A DNA stretch of 64,000 nt, from the NCBI GenBank assembly GCA_009193035.1, contig SWDT01000004.1:603888-667887 (forward strand), in the 5' to 3' direction. Positions 54,601 through 63,510 of this stretch are shown piece by piece; within the stretch, counting starts at the first letter, position 1, and each line of letters opens with the position of its first letter. Under the pieces are notes generated by a model. It ran no database searches and was not told where the DNA came from. It was given only the letters and a program-made list of their open reading frames with translations. Position numbers and translations under genes: made by a program. This stretch comes from Halicephalobus mephisto (lineage: Eukaryota > Nematoda > Chromadorea > Rhabditida > Panagrolaimidae).

Positions 54601-57041
54601 AAATTTCTAAAAATACTAATTACAGTAAAAAACAAATTTTTTATTTTGCATCTATCTTGATTGATTGAATCACAGATTTTTATTGAATTCAAATTTGTAA
54701 CGATTTTGGAATTTTCTTATTTAAGTACAATGAAACCAGTTTTGTCTTTTTTAATAGGTAAAATGAGAGCACTAAACAGACAAGTACTCGTCAAAAAAAG
54801 CGTAACTTTTGGTTCCGTAACAATTGCGAAATAAAACACAATCGTTACATTTTTTAAAATATTTGACTTTTGTGATGAAAAAGTAACGAAATAGTGACGA
54901 TTATTATTTATTACTGGACCAAAAGTTACAATTTTTGTGTGTAGAGGTTTTGGATAGTGTTTATTTCTACCTCAAATCAGGGCTTTTTAGTCACTATCCG
55001 AAATTTATTAGAGCTGTCAAAATCACTATCCGAAAACAGCTCCAATACACAAAAAAAAAACAATTTTTGATTTCATAACAATTGCGAAATGTAACAGAAT
55101 CATATTTTTCATGAATATTTAGGATTTGTGATGAAAAAGTAACGAAATACTGATGATTTACATTTGTTACTGCACCAAAAGTTACAATTTTTGTGTGTAA
55201 AAATTTTGGATAGTGTCTATTTCTAACTCAAATCAGGGCTTTCTAGTCACTATCCGAAATTTATTAGAGCTGTCAAAATCACTATCCAAAAACAGCTCCA
55301 ATACACCAAGAACATAATTTTTGATCCCATAGCAATTGCGAAATGTAACAAAAATGTGATATTTTTTAAAATATTTGACTTTTGTGACGAAAATTGTAAT
55401 AGGGACGATTTCCATTTGATACTGGACCAAAAGTTACGTTTTTTGTGTACTTGTCAAAAAATTCCTCTTGATTTCATCGTTTTTGACATTTGTTGATTCA
55501 TTTAAATTGTTTTTGATTTTTCTAAAATCATGAGATCATTTTGAATTAAAAATCAAATTTTTGTTGACGAAGATATCGATGAAAATTTATCTTCAGATAA
55601 GCGCGATTGTAAACAATGTCTGTTTTCTTGTTTGAGGAGCTTTTGGGTAATTTTCTGAACAAACAAAAGTACACTATCATAAAAAGTAAAAAATAAAAAA
55701 AAATTAGAAAAAATTAAAAGTTAGAAATTAAAAAAATTTTAAATCAGAAATTTAAAAAAATGAAAGTCTAGAAAAAATAAAAAATTTTAAATTTAGAAAT
55801 TAAAAAAAATAAAAGTTTAGAAAAAATTTAAAATTTAAAATTTAAAAAAATTAAAATTTAAAAAAAATTAAAATTTTAGAAATTCAGAAAAAATCAAAAA
55901 TTTAGAAATCTTTAAAAAAATAAAAAATTTTAAAATTTTAAAATCTTAAAAAATAAAAAATAAAAAAAATCTGACAAAATTTTTTTACATGAAGTTTTTC
56001 AAGTTTTTTTGGAAAACTCTAGATCTCGAGATTTTGGTTTTACAATTGTATTACTGCAAAAAATTAAAAGTTGTTGAGGGATTTTTCAAGGACAAATTTC
56101 TAAAATTTGAAATTTTCGAAAATTTTTATTTTTTAAATTTCAGAATTTTTAATTTTTAAAACTTTTTGAAAATTTTTATTTTTAAAAATCTTTAACAATT
56201 TTTATTTTTTTTAATTTTTGAAAGATTTTTTTTATTTTTTTTTAAATTTTAGATTTTTTATTTTTAAAAATCTTTGACAATTTTTATTTTTCTAATTTTT
56301 AAAGATTTTTTTTAATTTTTGAAAGATTTTTTAAATTTTAGATTTTTTATTTTTAAAAATCTTTGAAAATTTTTATTTTTTCTTTAATTTTGAAAGATTT
56401 TTTAAATTTTTTTTTAATTTTTAAAGATTTTTAAAATTTTTAAAGATTTAAAAAAATTTAAATTATGACGAAATCAATGTTTTTCCGTAACAAAGACTAA
56501 TCCAGATAAAAATCCCTTTGAAATTTTCTGAAACAATTTTTCTTTCATATTGAGTTATTTATTTTTCTAAAGAAAACAATGCTGAAAATCACCAACTGCG
56601 CAATAGTCCTCGAGAAAATCCACTATGGTCTCCGAAGTCGGTCCTGCAGATTTCATCAAAGCGCAAGTTTTCGATTTTGTTCGTGTTCCGAAAGCCTAAG
56701 GTCAAGTTCAGGAAAAAGCGAATTTTTCTTTTTAGTGACAATCAAAAAAAATATAAAAAATCCAAAATTTTAAAAAATTCAAAGTTTTTAAAAATCCAAA
56801 ATTTTTAAAAATTTCATTATTTTTAAATTCAAAGTTTTTAAAAATTTCATTATTTTTAAATTCAAAAATTTTTAAAAATCTTATTATTTTTAAATTCAAA
56901 AATTTTAAAAAATTTCATTATTTTTAAATTCCAAAATTTTAAATAAAAATTGTTATTTTAAAAATTAAATTTTTATCAAAAATCGTTTTGTATCGAATAT
57001 GACTCACCGAGATGAACAGTTGCTCCTTGTTCGTCAGACAT
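39692..57041 (-). CDS. Tandem-repeat galectin (LEC-1/LEC-2 type), 3-exon model
   Basis: Exons 57008-57041, 42541-43367 and 39692-39823 (right to left) join in phase to 330 aa. Galectins bind beta-galactosides; two-domain nematode forms can cross-link glycans, inside or outside the cell without a signal peptide. An N-terminal extension of about 50 aa precedes YPIPYRSKL. Domain 1 (about residues 53-185) has HISVR at 103-107, N116 and WGKEER from W123. Domain 2 (about 195-325) has the full canonical set: HFNPR at 238-242, N251 and WGNEER from W258. YPVPYESGIP links them. The C-terminal exon completes domain 2 (FINGERFATYAHR, then GDVEITGIQIV). AATAAA overlaps the stop codon (39687-39692). Exons 2 and 3 are secure. 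The distant first exon (MSDEQGATVHL) is chosen because its phase-1 donor matches exon 2; 51171-51243 is an alternative. Confidence 0.85.
39840..40345. repeat. ~128-bp CCCCTCAGGGCATTTTC tandem array in the last galectin intron
   Basis: Four copies each have TTTTCATTGACTTCAAATTTT, a TATTTTAGATAATTTTAAATA stretch and ATCATCCCCTCAGGGCATTTT. The open frame 40057-40338 follows the repeat and is not a gene. Confidence 0.8.
40520..40905 (+). repeat. Dispersed repeat with GACTAAAGAGGACCTGA, two direct copies
   Basis: Copies at about 40527-40630 and 40753-40830 share GACAGAAACTAGACTAAAGA, ATATCAGGGAGTATCAGGTA and CTGTAGAA. Three more lie in opposite orientation at 48500-48985. The unit's palindromic TGATATTCAG/CTGAATATCA core suggests a small MITE. 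Confidence 0.65.
41220..41905. repeat. Tandem array of GCAACATTCTGGCAGATAAG units in the galectin intron
   Basis: About nine units of 60-90 bp have a CATTTTGCTCGCAACATTCT core followed by GGCAGATAAGTCGATATCTG. They belong to the family at 16960-17485 in the NHR intron. Overlapping frames on both strands (up to 126 codons) simply follow the repeat. Confidence 0.8.
41990..42480 (+). repeat. ~24-bp minisatellite, TTTTTGATACTCTATTAAG
   Basis: About 18 units of 24 bp vary around ATTTTTGATATTCTATTAAGC. Because 24 is a multiple of three, the array stays open for 196 codons (41925-42515) and yields a repetitive hydrophobic peptide. No start context or neighbouring exon supports translation. It ends about 60 bp from galectin exon 2. 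Confidence 0.8.
43380..44285. repeat. AT-rich galectin intron start with 45-50 bp units
   Basis: 43600-43860 repeats TTAATTTTTCGAATTTTTAAG-type text. 43960-44240 repeats a 45-60 bp unit with TTCAAATTTTAATGGATATTT six times. No exon is seen. Confidence 0.6.
44290..44480 (+). mobile_element. GC-rich tRNA-like/SINE-like island
   Basis: A sharply GC-rich segment sits in AT-rich intron. GGAGTGACCTAGTGGTTTCG looks like a pol III A box (TGACCTAGTGGT). GGGCCGAGTGCGCGGCC and CGGATTCATGCAGATCCGCC form hairpins. A weak B-box-like GGGTGGAACGCC lies about 45 bases on. It could be the head of a SINE or a decayed tRNA. No full tRNA fold can be drawn. Confidence 0.4.
44579..44905. other. GC-richer island, promoter- or exon-like, strand unresolved
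   Basis: Plus strand: a strong acceptor ATTTTCAG (ending about 44860) opens LTFDNELNAMAKKAGWI then TAG, which looks like a short last exon. An upstream frame from 44579 is open for 64 codons. Minus strand: a donor (AAAC/GTGAGT, at 44865-44871) ends a frame reading FLCHCIELIVK in phase 1, the phase needed by galectin exon 2. CT-rich text (CTCTCTCTCTCCGTCGC) and a TTAAATAAG box on the minus strand look like a core promoter. I cannot choose between these. Confidence 0.3.
45000..45550. repeat. AT-rich ~85-110 bp tandem array in galectin intron
   Basis: Five or six copies of a unit with ATAAAATTGGAAAATTTATTT followed by CGAGAAAATTTCATAAAAAA. No gene. Confidence 0.65.
45640..46085. repeat. GGTTCTTGGAATTC degenerate minisatellite
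   Basis: Short 9-12 bp elements (GGGGTTCTTGG, GAATTCTTGG, CAGAGTTCTCGAAGTCCC) recur about 35 times in larger groups of 110-130 bp. The frames on both strands (such as NFENFGNSGKPENFENSGD on the minus strand) are Asn/Gly/Glu-rich by-products of the repeat. Confidence 0.7.
46260..46625. repeat. AT-rich tandem array, TTAATTTCGAAAATTA units
   Basis: A unit of about 45-60 bp with TTTTTATTAATTTCGAAAAT is repeated about six times. No gene. Confidence 0.6.
46640..46850 (-). other. Candidate coding exon(s), minus strand, inside galectin intron 1
   Basis: After an acceptor ATTGCAG (46838-46844), the minus strand is open through MTNLVLNLEICCCLENAV and FSSFEIGPGRLKERLSEKTS to a donor (CGAAAG/GTATAC at about 46690). 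A TTTCAG acceptor (near 46632) then opens EPLKSNFYF. The amino-acid make-up looks coding. The donor is phase 0, so it does not feed galectin exon 2 directly. It may belong to a separate nested gene. No family is recognised. Confidence 0.3.
47130..47680. repeat. Low-complexity poly(A)/poly(T) array
   Basis: TTTTATTTTAAAAATAAAATT-type units of about 55-60 bp. No gene. Confidence 0.6.
47840..48300. repeat. ~85-130 bp tandem array with CAATTACAGTAATTTCTGA
   Basis: Six copies of ATATATCGAAATTCAATTACA followed by GTAATTTCTGAAAATTAATA. It carries the ACAGTAAT motif seen across the window. Confidence 0.7.
48485..48985 (-). repeat. Dispersed repeat with TCAGGTCCTCTTTAGTC, three copies
   Basis: Inverted relative to 40520-40905, copies at about 48510, 48720 and 48930 carry CCTGATATTCAGG and TCCTCTTTAGTCTAGTTTCTG. 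Between copies sits a shared segment (AATGGTAGATAGGATTGTAC, then TAAGACAGACAATAATTATA) also found near 40640-40870. The repeated piece is therefore at least 230 bp long. Confidence 0.65.
49190..49740. repeat. AT-rich ~60-bp tandem array
   Basis: About eight copies of a unit with TTTAATTTTTCTAAAATTAAT followed by AAATTTCAATTTTTT. No gene. Confidence 0.65.
50190..50790. repeat. ~104-116 bp tandem array with AACTTTCCAGTTGAGACC
   Basis: Six copies, each with TCAGAACTTTCCAGTTGAGA, AAGAATTCGAAAACTTAAT and a TATATAATTTTAAAAATTCT tail. Open frames (50333-50536) follow the units. Confidence 0.8.
50791..51960. other. AT-rich intron sequence with a possible exon at 51410-51490
   Basis: Apart from the alternative galectin exon (51171-51243), a minus-strand frame at about 51490-51400 reads LRNLEGCLNKLKAACDGSCL after a weak acceptor (TTTGGAG). 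The spaced cysteines look coding, but the only donor is poor. The rest is CTAAAAAATATTTT-type low complexity. Confidence 0.35.
51171..51243 (-). CDS. Alternative first coding exon for the galectin
   Basis: ATG at 51241-51243 opens MLASLFFGQLFNEDNSKN and 6 more codons, then a phase-1 donor (GAA G/GTAAAG). Joined to galectin exon 2 this reads ...FMNED-SGENNFEVRLD, in frame, just as the distal exon does. Two alternative starts with the same phase would give galectin isoforms differing only in the N-terminus. This is inference from phase and splice consensus. Confidence 0.4.
51960..52190. other. Unique island in galectin intron 1
   Basis: On the minus strand, ATG at about 52155 opens a 29-codon frame, MNKPSWSSGLGDKRVDFPSE onward. 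On the plus strand another frame reads LEKGLSSDGKSTLLSPSPDD. CCTGACGACCAGG forms a small hairpin. Either strand could hold an exon. No partner exon fits cleanly. Confidence 0.25.
52200..53115. repeat. Two AT-rich tandem arrays
   Basis: 52200-52610 repeats ATTTCATCAGAAAAGATTTTT about five times in units of roughly 65-75 bp. 52680-53110 repeats a unit of about 105-120 bp with TTTACTTTGAAAGTCTTTGAT and ATTTTGAATAAACTTTTATTT five times. No gene. Confidence 0.7.
53340..53510. other. Unique island in galectin intron 1
   Basis: It is GC-richer than its flanks. The minus-strand frame after GAGGATTAG reads RHLVKSDIGEQHFFGVSSSI. A plus-strand ATG gives only MSDLTKCR. A donor-like ATTG/GTGAAC is present on the minus strand. 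It may be an exon or a regulatory element. No call is made. Confidence 0.25.
53540..54790. repeat. AT-rich arrays
   Basis: 53540-53990 repeats AAATTAAAAAATTTTATTTTT-type units of about 55 bp eight times. 54270-54500 repeats TTTATTATTTNAAAAAATAAA. 54040-54140 is slightly GC-richer (GCCGTGGGCCGGGACTGGC) but shows no gene. Confidence 0.6.
54791..55449. mobile_element. Palindromic MITE (CGTAACTTTTGGT family), copy 3
   Basis: The left end is AAAAAAAGCGTAACTTTTGGT and the right end ACCAAAAGTTACGTTTTTTGT. The internal GGATAGTG and CACTATCC blocks appear twice in inverted pairs, as in the other copies. It lies within the long galectin intron. Confidence 0.75.
55450..57000. other. AT-rich region with one coding-like island (56579-56720)
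   Basis: 55680-55970 and 56100-56450 are low-complexity arrays. At 56625-56699 on the plus strand an ATG opens a 24-codon frame, MVSEVGPADFIKAQVFDFV onward, ending in TAA. An overlapping frame from 56579 is open for 64 codons. The sequence looks coding, but I find no donor or partner. Confidence 0.3.
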
Positions 57042-57049
57042 AGTGCTTT

Positions 57050-57600
57050 TCAGAAATGTCCGGATTCAACTGGATCAAGTTTCGGCAATTAACGAATTTG
57101 AAAAATTGAGAAAACTTTGATTTTTCTGTAAAATTTTTAATTAAATAAGTAGTTGTCGATTTTTAAACATTTTCGAAATCGGTTTCAATCAAAATTATAA
57201 AAATTATAAAAATTATAAAAATTATAAAATTTCAAAAATTTCAAAAATTATAAAAATTATAAAAATTTCAAAAATTCAAAAATTTCCAATTTTTAAAAAT
57301 TCCAAAATTTCAAAAATTTTTAATTTTAGAAAATTTTGATTTTTAAAAAATTTCTAATTTTTTAAACTTTTTTCGAAATCAGAATTGATTTAAAAATTGA
57401 ATTTTTAATTATTTCGGAAATCAATCATATTTTGAATTTTTTAATTTAATTAAAATTGATCGAAAATTTTGAACTCAATAATTTTCGAAATTAAAAAAAA
57501 TATTAGTAATAAAAAAAACATTTTTAAATTTTATTTTTTAAAAATCAAAATTTTTTAGTTTTATTTCGAAAAAATCAAAATTTTTCAAGATCAGTCACAT
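57050..57600. other. AT-rich region upstream of the distal galectin exon
   Basis: 57195-57270 is an AAAATTATAA microsatellite. The rest is low-complexity. This should contain the distal galectin promoter if the distal first exon is real, but no promoter element can be picked out. Confidence 0.4.
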
Positions 57601-57609
57601 CGTTCTAGG

Positions 57610-57770
57610 ATGTTTGGAATGATTTTCAGAATCAGAATTGAAAATTTTTCTGTCCGCAAAAAGACAACACCCGTGTCTCCGCCTACCGCAGAAAAAACTA
57701 CTCAATCAACAACTCTCGTCAAAAAATCTGAACCTCTCTTGTCAACAAAAAATGAAACAAAAATTCATTT
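57610..57770 (+). other. Coding-like Thr/Ser/Pro-rich open stretch
   Basis: The plus strand after GATTTTCAG reads SVRKKTTPVSPPTAEKTTQS and continues in frame for about 80 codons to 57891. The codons in the first part are varied and the opposite strand is closed, so it may be an exon of a linker-type protein. No partner exon or family. Confidence 0.3.
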
Positions 57771-57899
57771 TTTTTCACTTACAATTAATTCCAGAAAAAA
57801 TGGATTAAATTATTTTAGAAAAATAGATTTTTTTTTGAAAATAAAATACGAAAAATTTGGAACTTTTTTGAAAAATAAATATATTATATAAAAAACGGA

Positions 57900-58620
57900 A
57901 ATAAGTGTTGTTAAAAAATTGTCTCAACACGAATATTAAGAATATCATTAGAACTACAGTAATTTATTGATTTTATGTGAAAATTTCGTAATTTTTATGA
58001 TGATTAAGAAATTCGTCAAAGATGAACTTCACGCATATTATATAAAAAACAAAAATAACCATTATTACAAAATTATCTCAGCACGAATAATCATTAGAAC
58101 TACAGTAACTTACTTATTGATTTTATGTAACAATTTCGTAATTTTTATGATGATTAAGAAATTCGTCAAAGATGGGCTTCACGCATATTATAAAAAAACA
58201 AAAATAACCATTATTACAAAATTATCTCAACGCGAATATTAAGAATATCATTAGAACTACAGTAACTTATTGATTTTATGTGAAAATTTCGTAATTTTTA
58301 TGATGATTAAGAAATTCGTCAAAGATGAACTTCATGCATATTATAAAAAAACGGAAATAACCATTATTACAAAACTGTCTCAACGCGAATATCAGGGATA
58401 TCATTAGAACCACAGTAACTTACTTATTGATTTTATGTGAAAATTTCGTAATTTTTATGATGATTAAGAAATTCGTCAAAGATGGGCTTCACGCATATTA
58501 TATAAAAAACAAAAATAACCATTATTACAAAATTGTCTCAACGCGAATATCAGGGATATCATTAGAACCACAGTAACTTACTTATTGATTTTATGTGACA
58601 ATTTCGTAATTTTTATCATA
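57900..58620. repeat. ~140-160 bp tandem array, five copies
   Basis: Each unit holds ATCATTAGAACTACAGTAACT, AAATTTCGTAATTTTTATGA, AAGAAATTCGTCAAAGATGG and AATTGTCTCAACGCGAATA. Frames such as 57967-58242 follow the repeats. Confidence 0.85.
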
Positions 58621-58829
58621 TAAAGAGCTCGCTGAAAACGGGCTCCATAACTCGCATTTAAAATTTCGCAACAAGATTCAGCGACTTTAGTTCTTCTGTG
58701 TGCAAACAAATCCGTTTTTAACCGGAATTCTGGCTTTTCACAAATTTGGAAATCAATTGAAAGAGAGACTTCAATTTGTTTTTTCAAACATTTGAGAAAA
58801 ATGTAAAACTTGCAAAAATTCAAAAACAC
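58578..58829 (-). other. Isolated open frame at the end of the repeat array
   Basis: The minus strand is open for 83 codons, with varied composition in FQICEKPEFRLKTDLFAHRR and onward. The N- and C-terminal thirds are AT-rich and overlap the repeat. There is no splice partner or family. It may be an old exon or chance. Confidence 0.2.
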
Positions 58830-58974
58830 AAATTTAAAATAAAAACTTAATAATCAAATATCATAGTAATTTTGGTTTTTATTATTGAAGCGAATTTTGG
58901 TTGTAAAAATATTTAAAAAAGTGAAATTTATGATGGAAAAATTGAGGAACATTCTGACTAAACCACTATCATAA

Positions 58975-59645
58975 GATGAAAGTACATTTGCTCCTTGTTT
59001 TTCTTTTTTTTTTTCATTGATTTCAAATTTTTTAAAATTAATTTCTCCTTAACTAATATATTAAATTAGTTTAATTATTAAAAACTTAATATAAAAATGA
59101 AATAAATCTTGCAAAATAGGAACGAACAAAGGTCGCGCAGCACCCCGGCGATATTTGCTCCTTGTTTTTCTTCTTTTTTCATTGATTTCAAATTTTTTTT
59201 TAAATTAATTTCTCCTCACTTAAATAATATATCAAGTTAGTTTAAATATTAAAAAATTTATATAAAAATGAAATAAATCTTGCAAAATAGGAACGAACAA
59301 AGGTCGTGCAGCGCCCCGACGACATTTACTCCTTGTTTTTCTTTTTTTTTTACTGATTTCAAATTTTTTTAAAAATTAATTTCTTCTCACTTAACTAATA
59401 TATTAAATTATTTCATTTTTATATTAAATTTTTAATAATTAAACTAAATCTTGCGAGATAGAAAGGAACAAAGGTCGTGCAGCGTCCCGGCGACGTTTGC
59501 TCCTTGTTTTTCTTTTTTTTTCACTAATTTCAAATGTTTTAACAATTAACTTCTCCTTAAATAATGTATTAAATTAGTTTAATTATTAAAAACTTAATAT
59601 AAAAACGAAATAAATTTTGCAAAATAGAAAGGAACAAAGGTCGTA
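58975..59645. repeat. ~180-bp tandem array with TTTGCTCCTTGTTTTTC
   Basis: Four copies (58985, 59150, 59325, 59500) carry TTTGCTCCTTGTTTTTCTTTT, ATTGATTTCAAATTTTTT and GGAACGAACAAAGGTCGTGCA. The GC-rich end of the unit (CAGCGCCCCGGCGAC) stands out. Confidence 0.8.
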
Positions 59646-59689
59646 CAATCGGATAAAAGTTTGTTGAAACTCATTTTAGAGAACTCAAA

Positions 59690-60300
59690 AAATTCCCCAA
59701 AAAGTTAACGGTATGTAGAAAGAACTCAAAGTTATGTTTTTTATTTTACCTTTACAACCACTGTACAATGAGGAAGAATCGCATTCGAGGGGTCGATATA
59801 AACTAGGAGAAAGCATAAGTGGACTGGAATTCGGACTCACAACAGGGAGCCAGGCAGACACAATCAGGCCAGTTAGAGGCGTTGTTTTTCGTTTTATCAC
59901 GTTTTAAACATAGTTCCACTTCTCGTACAGATCCAGGTCTTGCCAGTCGCAATCTGACTACAAACGGCTATGACGCACTCATCAAAGAAAGAAGCAAGGT
60001 CAGAAGGACCAAAAAGATGATTCTAGTGAGAGAAGAATTCCCTAAAGATGATCCTAGTAAGAGGAAGAATTCCCTGAAGACGATCCTAGTAAGAGAAGAA
60101 TTCTCTGAAGATGATTCTAGTAAGAGGAATAATTCCTTGAAGATGATCCTAGTAAGAGGAATAATTTCTTGAAGACGATCCTAGTAAGAGAAGAATTCCC
60201 TGAAGATGACCTTAGTAAGAGGAATAATTCCTTGAAGATTATCCTAGTAAGAGAAGAATTCCCTGAATACAATCAGAAAGGTTGAGATGCGCGAACGCAA
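59690..60300 (+). other. Coding-like island with 31-bp minisatellite (60010-60270)
   Basis: 59740-60005 is unique and GC-richer. Two plus-strand frames look coding: one with KLGESISGLEFGLTTGSQAD and one with SRTDPGLASRNLTTNGYDAL. Neither runs through. From 60010 about eight units of 31-32 bp (AAGATGATCCTAGTAAGAGA, then AGAATTCCCTG) follow, shifting frame between copies. It could be the end of a decayed gene or retroelement. Family not recognised. Confidence 0.3.
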
Positions 60301-61200
60301 GCGAGCAATAGAGGAATCCAAGCTTGAGTATATAATGTTCTAAATCCAATATTGTAATTCCTTTGAAAACGTTCGATAAAGTGCTAAAAAGAAAAAGTTA
60401 AATAAATATAAGTTCCATATTGGTTTTCGACAGACTATTCACCTGATTCACAACATCAAAGTATTAAAATTCACTATTCTGATCGCTGTCTCGTTTTATT
60501 TTTGCACCTGGTGCTGGTATTATCACTGCATCAGAAAACATTCTAAATTGAAAAGCTTACAAAATCTAAATTTATGTTTATTAAAGATTTATTTGACAAT
60601 ATTTTTCTAAAATTTTTGAATAAAGACCAAATTTCATCCATTAAAAATTCTTTCGAAAAATAACTGTTGGATTGTGCACAAGCTATTTGAATACAAGCCA
60701 CAGCGTTGGTCCCGAAAAGAAATACCCTGAGGACCAACGAAATTTGTAAAATTGTTTTTTGGCGGGAATTTTAAAATTACGCAATATTTGAGATAGAGTT
60801 GTGATTTATCTCGTGCCTCTGGGCTTGTAAAGTTATTTCCACATATTTGTGTCTACACCCGGATCCGGATTCCCCAGCGACGATCCAACAATAACCTTAT
60901 GGTACTGTATGTCACCGAAAATGAAAAACGATTTATGGACTTTTACAAAATAGTACCTGCAATAAAGCTTTGATTATGGTGTGTTTTGTTGTTCAGTGAA
61001 TAGTTACTCAGATGCTTTCAACAAATACAAAGTAGTTTGTTACGAAATTTTATAAATGAATCATCTATCTTTCGTATCATACGCTTTAAAAACCACATTC
61101 TGCTTGAATTCTTGTAATATAAAGTTAATCGAATACTTTGTAACTTTATTTTATTATCTAAAATAATTACAACATAGGGATTATCAGAACTTGATTTTTT
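60301..61200. other. Spacer with scattered short open frames
   Basis: AATAAATATAAG at about 60409 is a possible poly(A) signal for the island upstream. At 60820-60960 a GC-richer stretch (ACACCCGGATCCGGATTCCC) is open in two plus-strand frames, one with ATG at 60896 reading MVLYVTENEKRFMDFYKIVP. The minus-strand frame 60543-60737 has no family match. No gene is called. Confidence 0.3.
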
Positions 61201-62075
61201 TAGTTGTATACGATGTTTGATGAGTGTTTTATATCCTGTGTTAGGTTTCTGCGCCTCAACAGCGACGAATTTTTGGATCTTGTTTGTTTTCTGGTCGGTA
61301 TTATTTTGACATTTCTTCCTTATCAGTAATAGTTCCTGTGATTGTACATTTAAACCCCATGATTGAAAAAATTACGAAATATACTGTTGCTTTTTTTGAA
61401 TATATTCCAATTCAAATGAAGGGATATTATAAAACACCACCATGGGTTTACGATCGATGTTGTTTCAAACATAGGGCTCCGTGAGTGTTTTTAGTGAAAC
61501 ACACAATCTCTAGGAACATATAACTTCTAAGTAATACGAGGGAAGTAAGATTATAAGAAGGAGAACTGACCGATTATGGAGGAACTTTCTGAGAAGAATA
61601 CATCCAAAGAAGATGTTTGATATTAAATGCGTGGACATCTTGAAACAATTCTGGTGTACCGGATATACTACACTCAATGTATTGATGTATTAAGTGTGAT
61701 ATCAATATGTTATATTTAATCTCTCGATGAATCAGAACCATTTTAATGTACTTTTTTCTGTGTGAAGAATGAGTTCGAATACCTGCTGGAACTCGAGGAG
61801 ACGCTATGCAGATGGTGCTCTCTGATCAGGTGGTCTTAGCACGACCACCGTAACCTTATGAGGTTTACATTATTATGTTTTATATCATATTCTATGAAAT
61901 ACTGTAATTTGTTGGTTTACAAAGACTCAAGTACATTTCTCCCTATTCGTCGCATCCCAAGTCACAACAATACCGTATCTTTAGATGTTTCTAATTCTTT
62001 CCAGCAAGTAACGTTGAACTTAATTAATTCGGTTATTTACATTTGTTTTTACTTTCGGCGTGAATGGTGGTAGAT
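61200..62075 (+). pseudogene. Possible decayed multi-pass membrane protein (receptor-like) gene
   Basis: After a TGTTAG acceptor (about 61243) one frame reads FCASTATNFWILFVFWS, a TM segment, then closes. A shifted frame continues with SSLSVIVPVIVHLNPMIEKI and YYKTPPWVYDRCC to TGA 61484. At 61858-62073 another frame ends SFQQVTLNLINSVIYICFYF-RREW, which is like a last TM plus basic tail of a nematode 7TM receptor. The pieces do not join without frame breaks, so I read it as a degenerate gene. This is weak inference. Confidence 0.25.
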
Positions 62076-62084
62076 TTTTGTTTT

Positions 62085-62365
62085 TAATTTACGAAATCAA
62101 TATTATTTCAATAATTACGAATATTTATATCTTTCATTTTTTAGTTACTTTTTAGAAAACAAAATTTTTGCATTTTTAATTTACGAAATCAATATTATTT
62201 CAATAATTACGGACATTTATATCTTTCAGTTTTCAGTTACTTTTTAAAAAACAAAATTTTTGCATTTTTAATTTACGAAATCAATATTATTTCAATAATT
62301 ACGGACATTTATATCTTTCAGTTTTCAGTTACTTTTTGGAAAACAAAATTTTTGCATTTTTAATT
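62085..62365. repeat. ~92-bp tandem repeat, three copies
   Basis: The units read TTTTTGCATTTTTAATTTACG, AAATCAATATTATTTCAATAA and CGGACATTTATATCTTTCAG. Copies two and three are almost identical. Confidence 0.85.
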
Positions 62366-62753
62366 ATAAAAACGAAATCAAAATCGTATTTGAACATTTG
62401 GAAACCGAAATTTGTCACTAATTTAAGTAAGTTGTCGTCGAAAGTTACAAAAGGACAAAAATAATTGGATAATTTTTCTGATGACAAAGCTTCCAAAATT
62501 TTTTTGAAATGATGTTAAGTCTTCCGTTTACTACTTTGTATTCTATTATCGGATTGCTTAGCTACAAACTTTTTTCAATTTCTGTTAATCCTATAAGAAG
62601 TTAAACATCTCAAAGTAAAATATTCAGTTTTATCACTTTTTGATTTTTATTCTGATAATAAATACTAATTTTTGTCTAGAAATTTATTAGATGTAAATTT
62701 GGCATATTTATCGAGTTAAATAAGGTTTTCTATTCTGTACATGAATGAGAAAG
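62366..62753. other. AT-rich spacer
   Basis: I see no gene or repeat in this stretch. Confidence 0.4.
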
Positions 62754-63394
62754 TACACAAAAAAGCGTAACTTTTGGTTTATTAACAATTGTGAAATGTA
62801 ACAAAAATAAAACACAATTGTTACATTTTTTAAAATATTTGACTTTTGTGATGAAAATTACAACTTAATAGTGACGATTTATATTTGTTACTGGACCAAA
62901 AGTCACACTTTTTATGTGTAGAGATTTTAGATAGTGTCTATTTCCAATTCAAATCTGAACTTTCTAGTCACTATCTAAAATTTATTGGACCTGCCAAAAT
63001 CACTATCCAAAAACAGCTCCAATATACAAAAAAAAACAATTTTTGATTCCATAGCAATTGCGAAATGTAACAGAATCATATTTTTCATGAATATTTAGGA
63101 TTTGTGATGAAAAAGTAACGAAATACTGATGATTTACATTTGTTACTGCACCAAAAGTTGCAATTTTTGTGTGTAGAGATTTTGGATAGTGTTTATTTCT
63201 AACTCAAATCAGGACTTTTTAATCACTATCCGAAAACAGCTTCAATACACAAAAAATAATTTTTGATCTCGTAACAATTGCGAAATGTAACAATCGTCAC
63301 ATTTTTATAAATATTTAACTTTTGTGATAAAAATTACAACTTAATAGTGACGATTATTATTTATTACTGGACCAAAAGTTACGCTTTTTGTATG
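62754..63394. mobile_element. Palindromic MITE (CGTAACTTTTGGT family), copy 4
   Basis: The left end is ACACAAAAAAGCGTAACTTTT and the right end ACCAAAAGTTACGCTTTTTG. Internal TTGGATAGTG/CACTATCC blocks and CAATTGCGAAATGTAACA motifs are present. A partial fifth copy starts only about 120 bp away. Confidence 0.75.
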
Positions 63395-63510
63395 TAGTAG
63401 ATATTTAGAAACGAATTGTCTTATCAGTGGATATTGACGATGTTTGACAGTAATTATTCTACTTTTATCGATCTTTAATTTTCCATTATCAGAATCGTAA
63501 CTAGTCATTG

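Noticed and set aside
60300..60520. LTR retrotransposon end (AATAAA, then GACAGACTATTCACC and a TGGTGCTGGT primer-site-like motif)
   Set aside because: No second LTR, no gag or pol reading frame and no target duplication could be seen.
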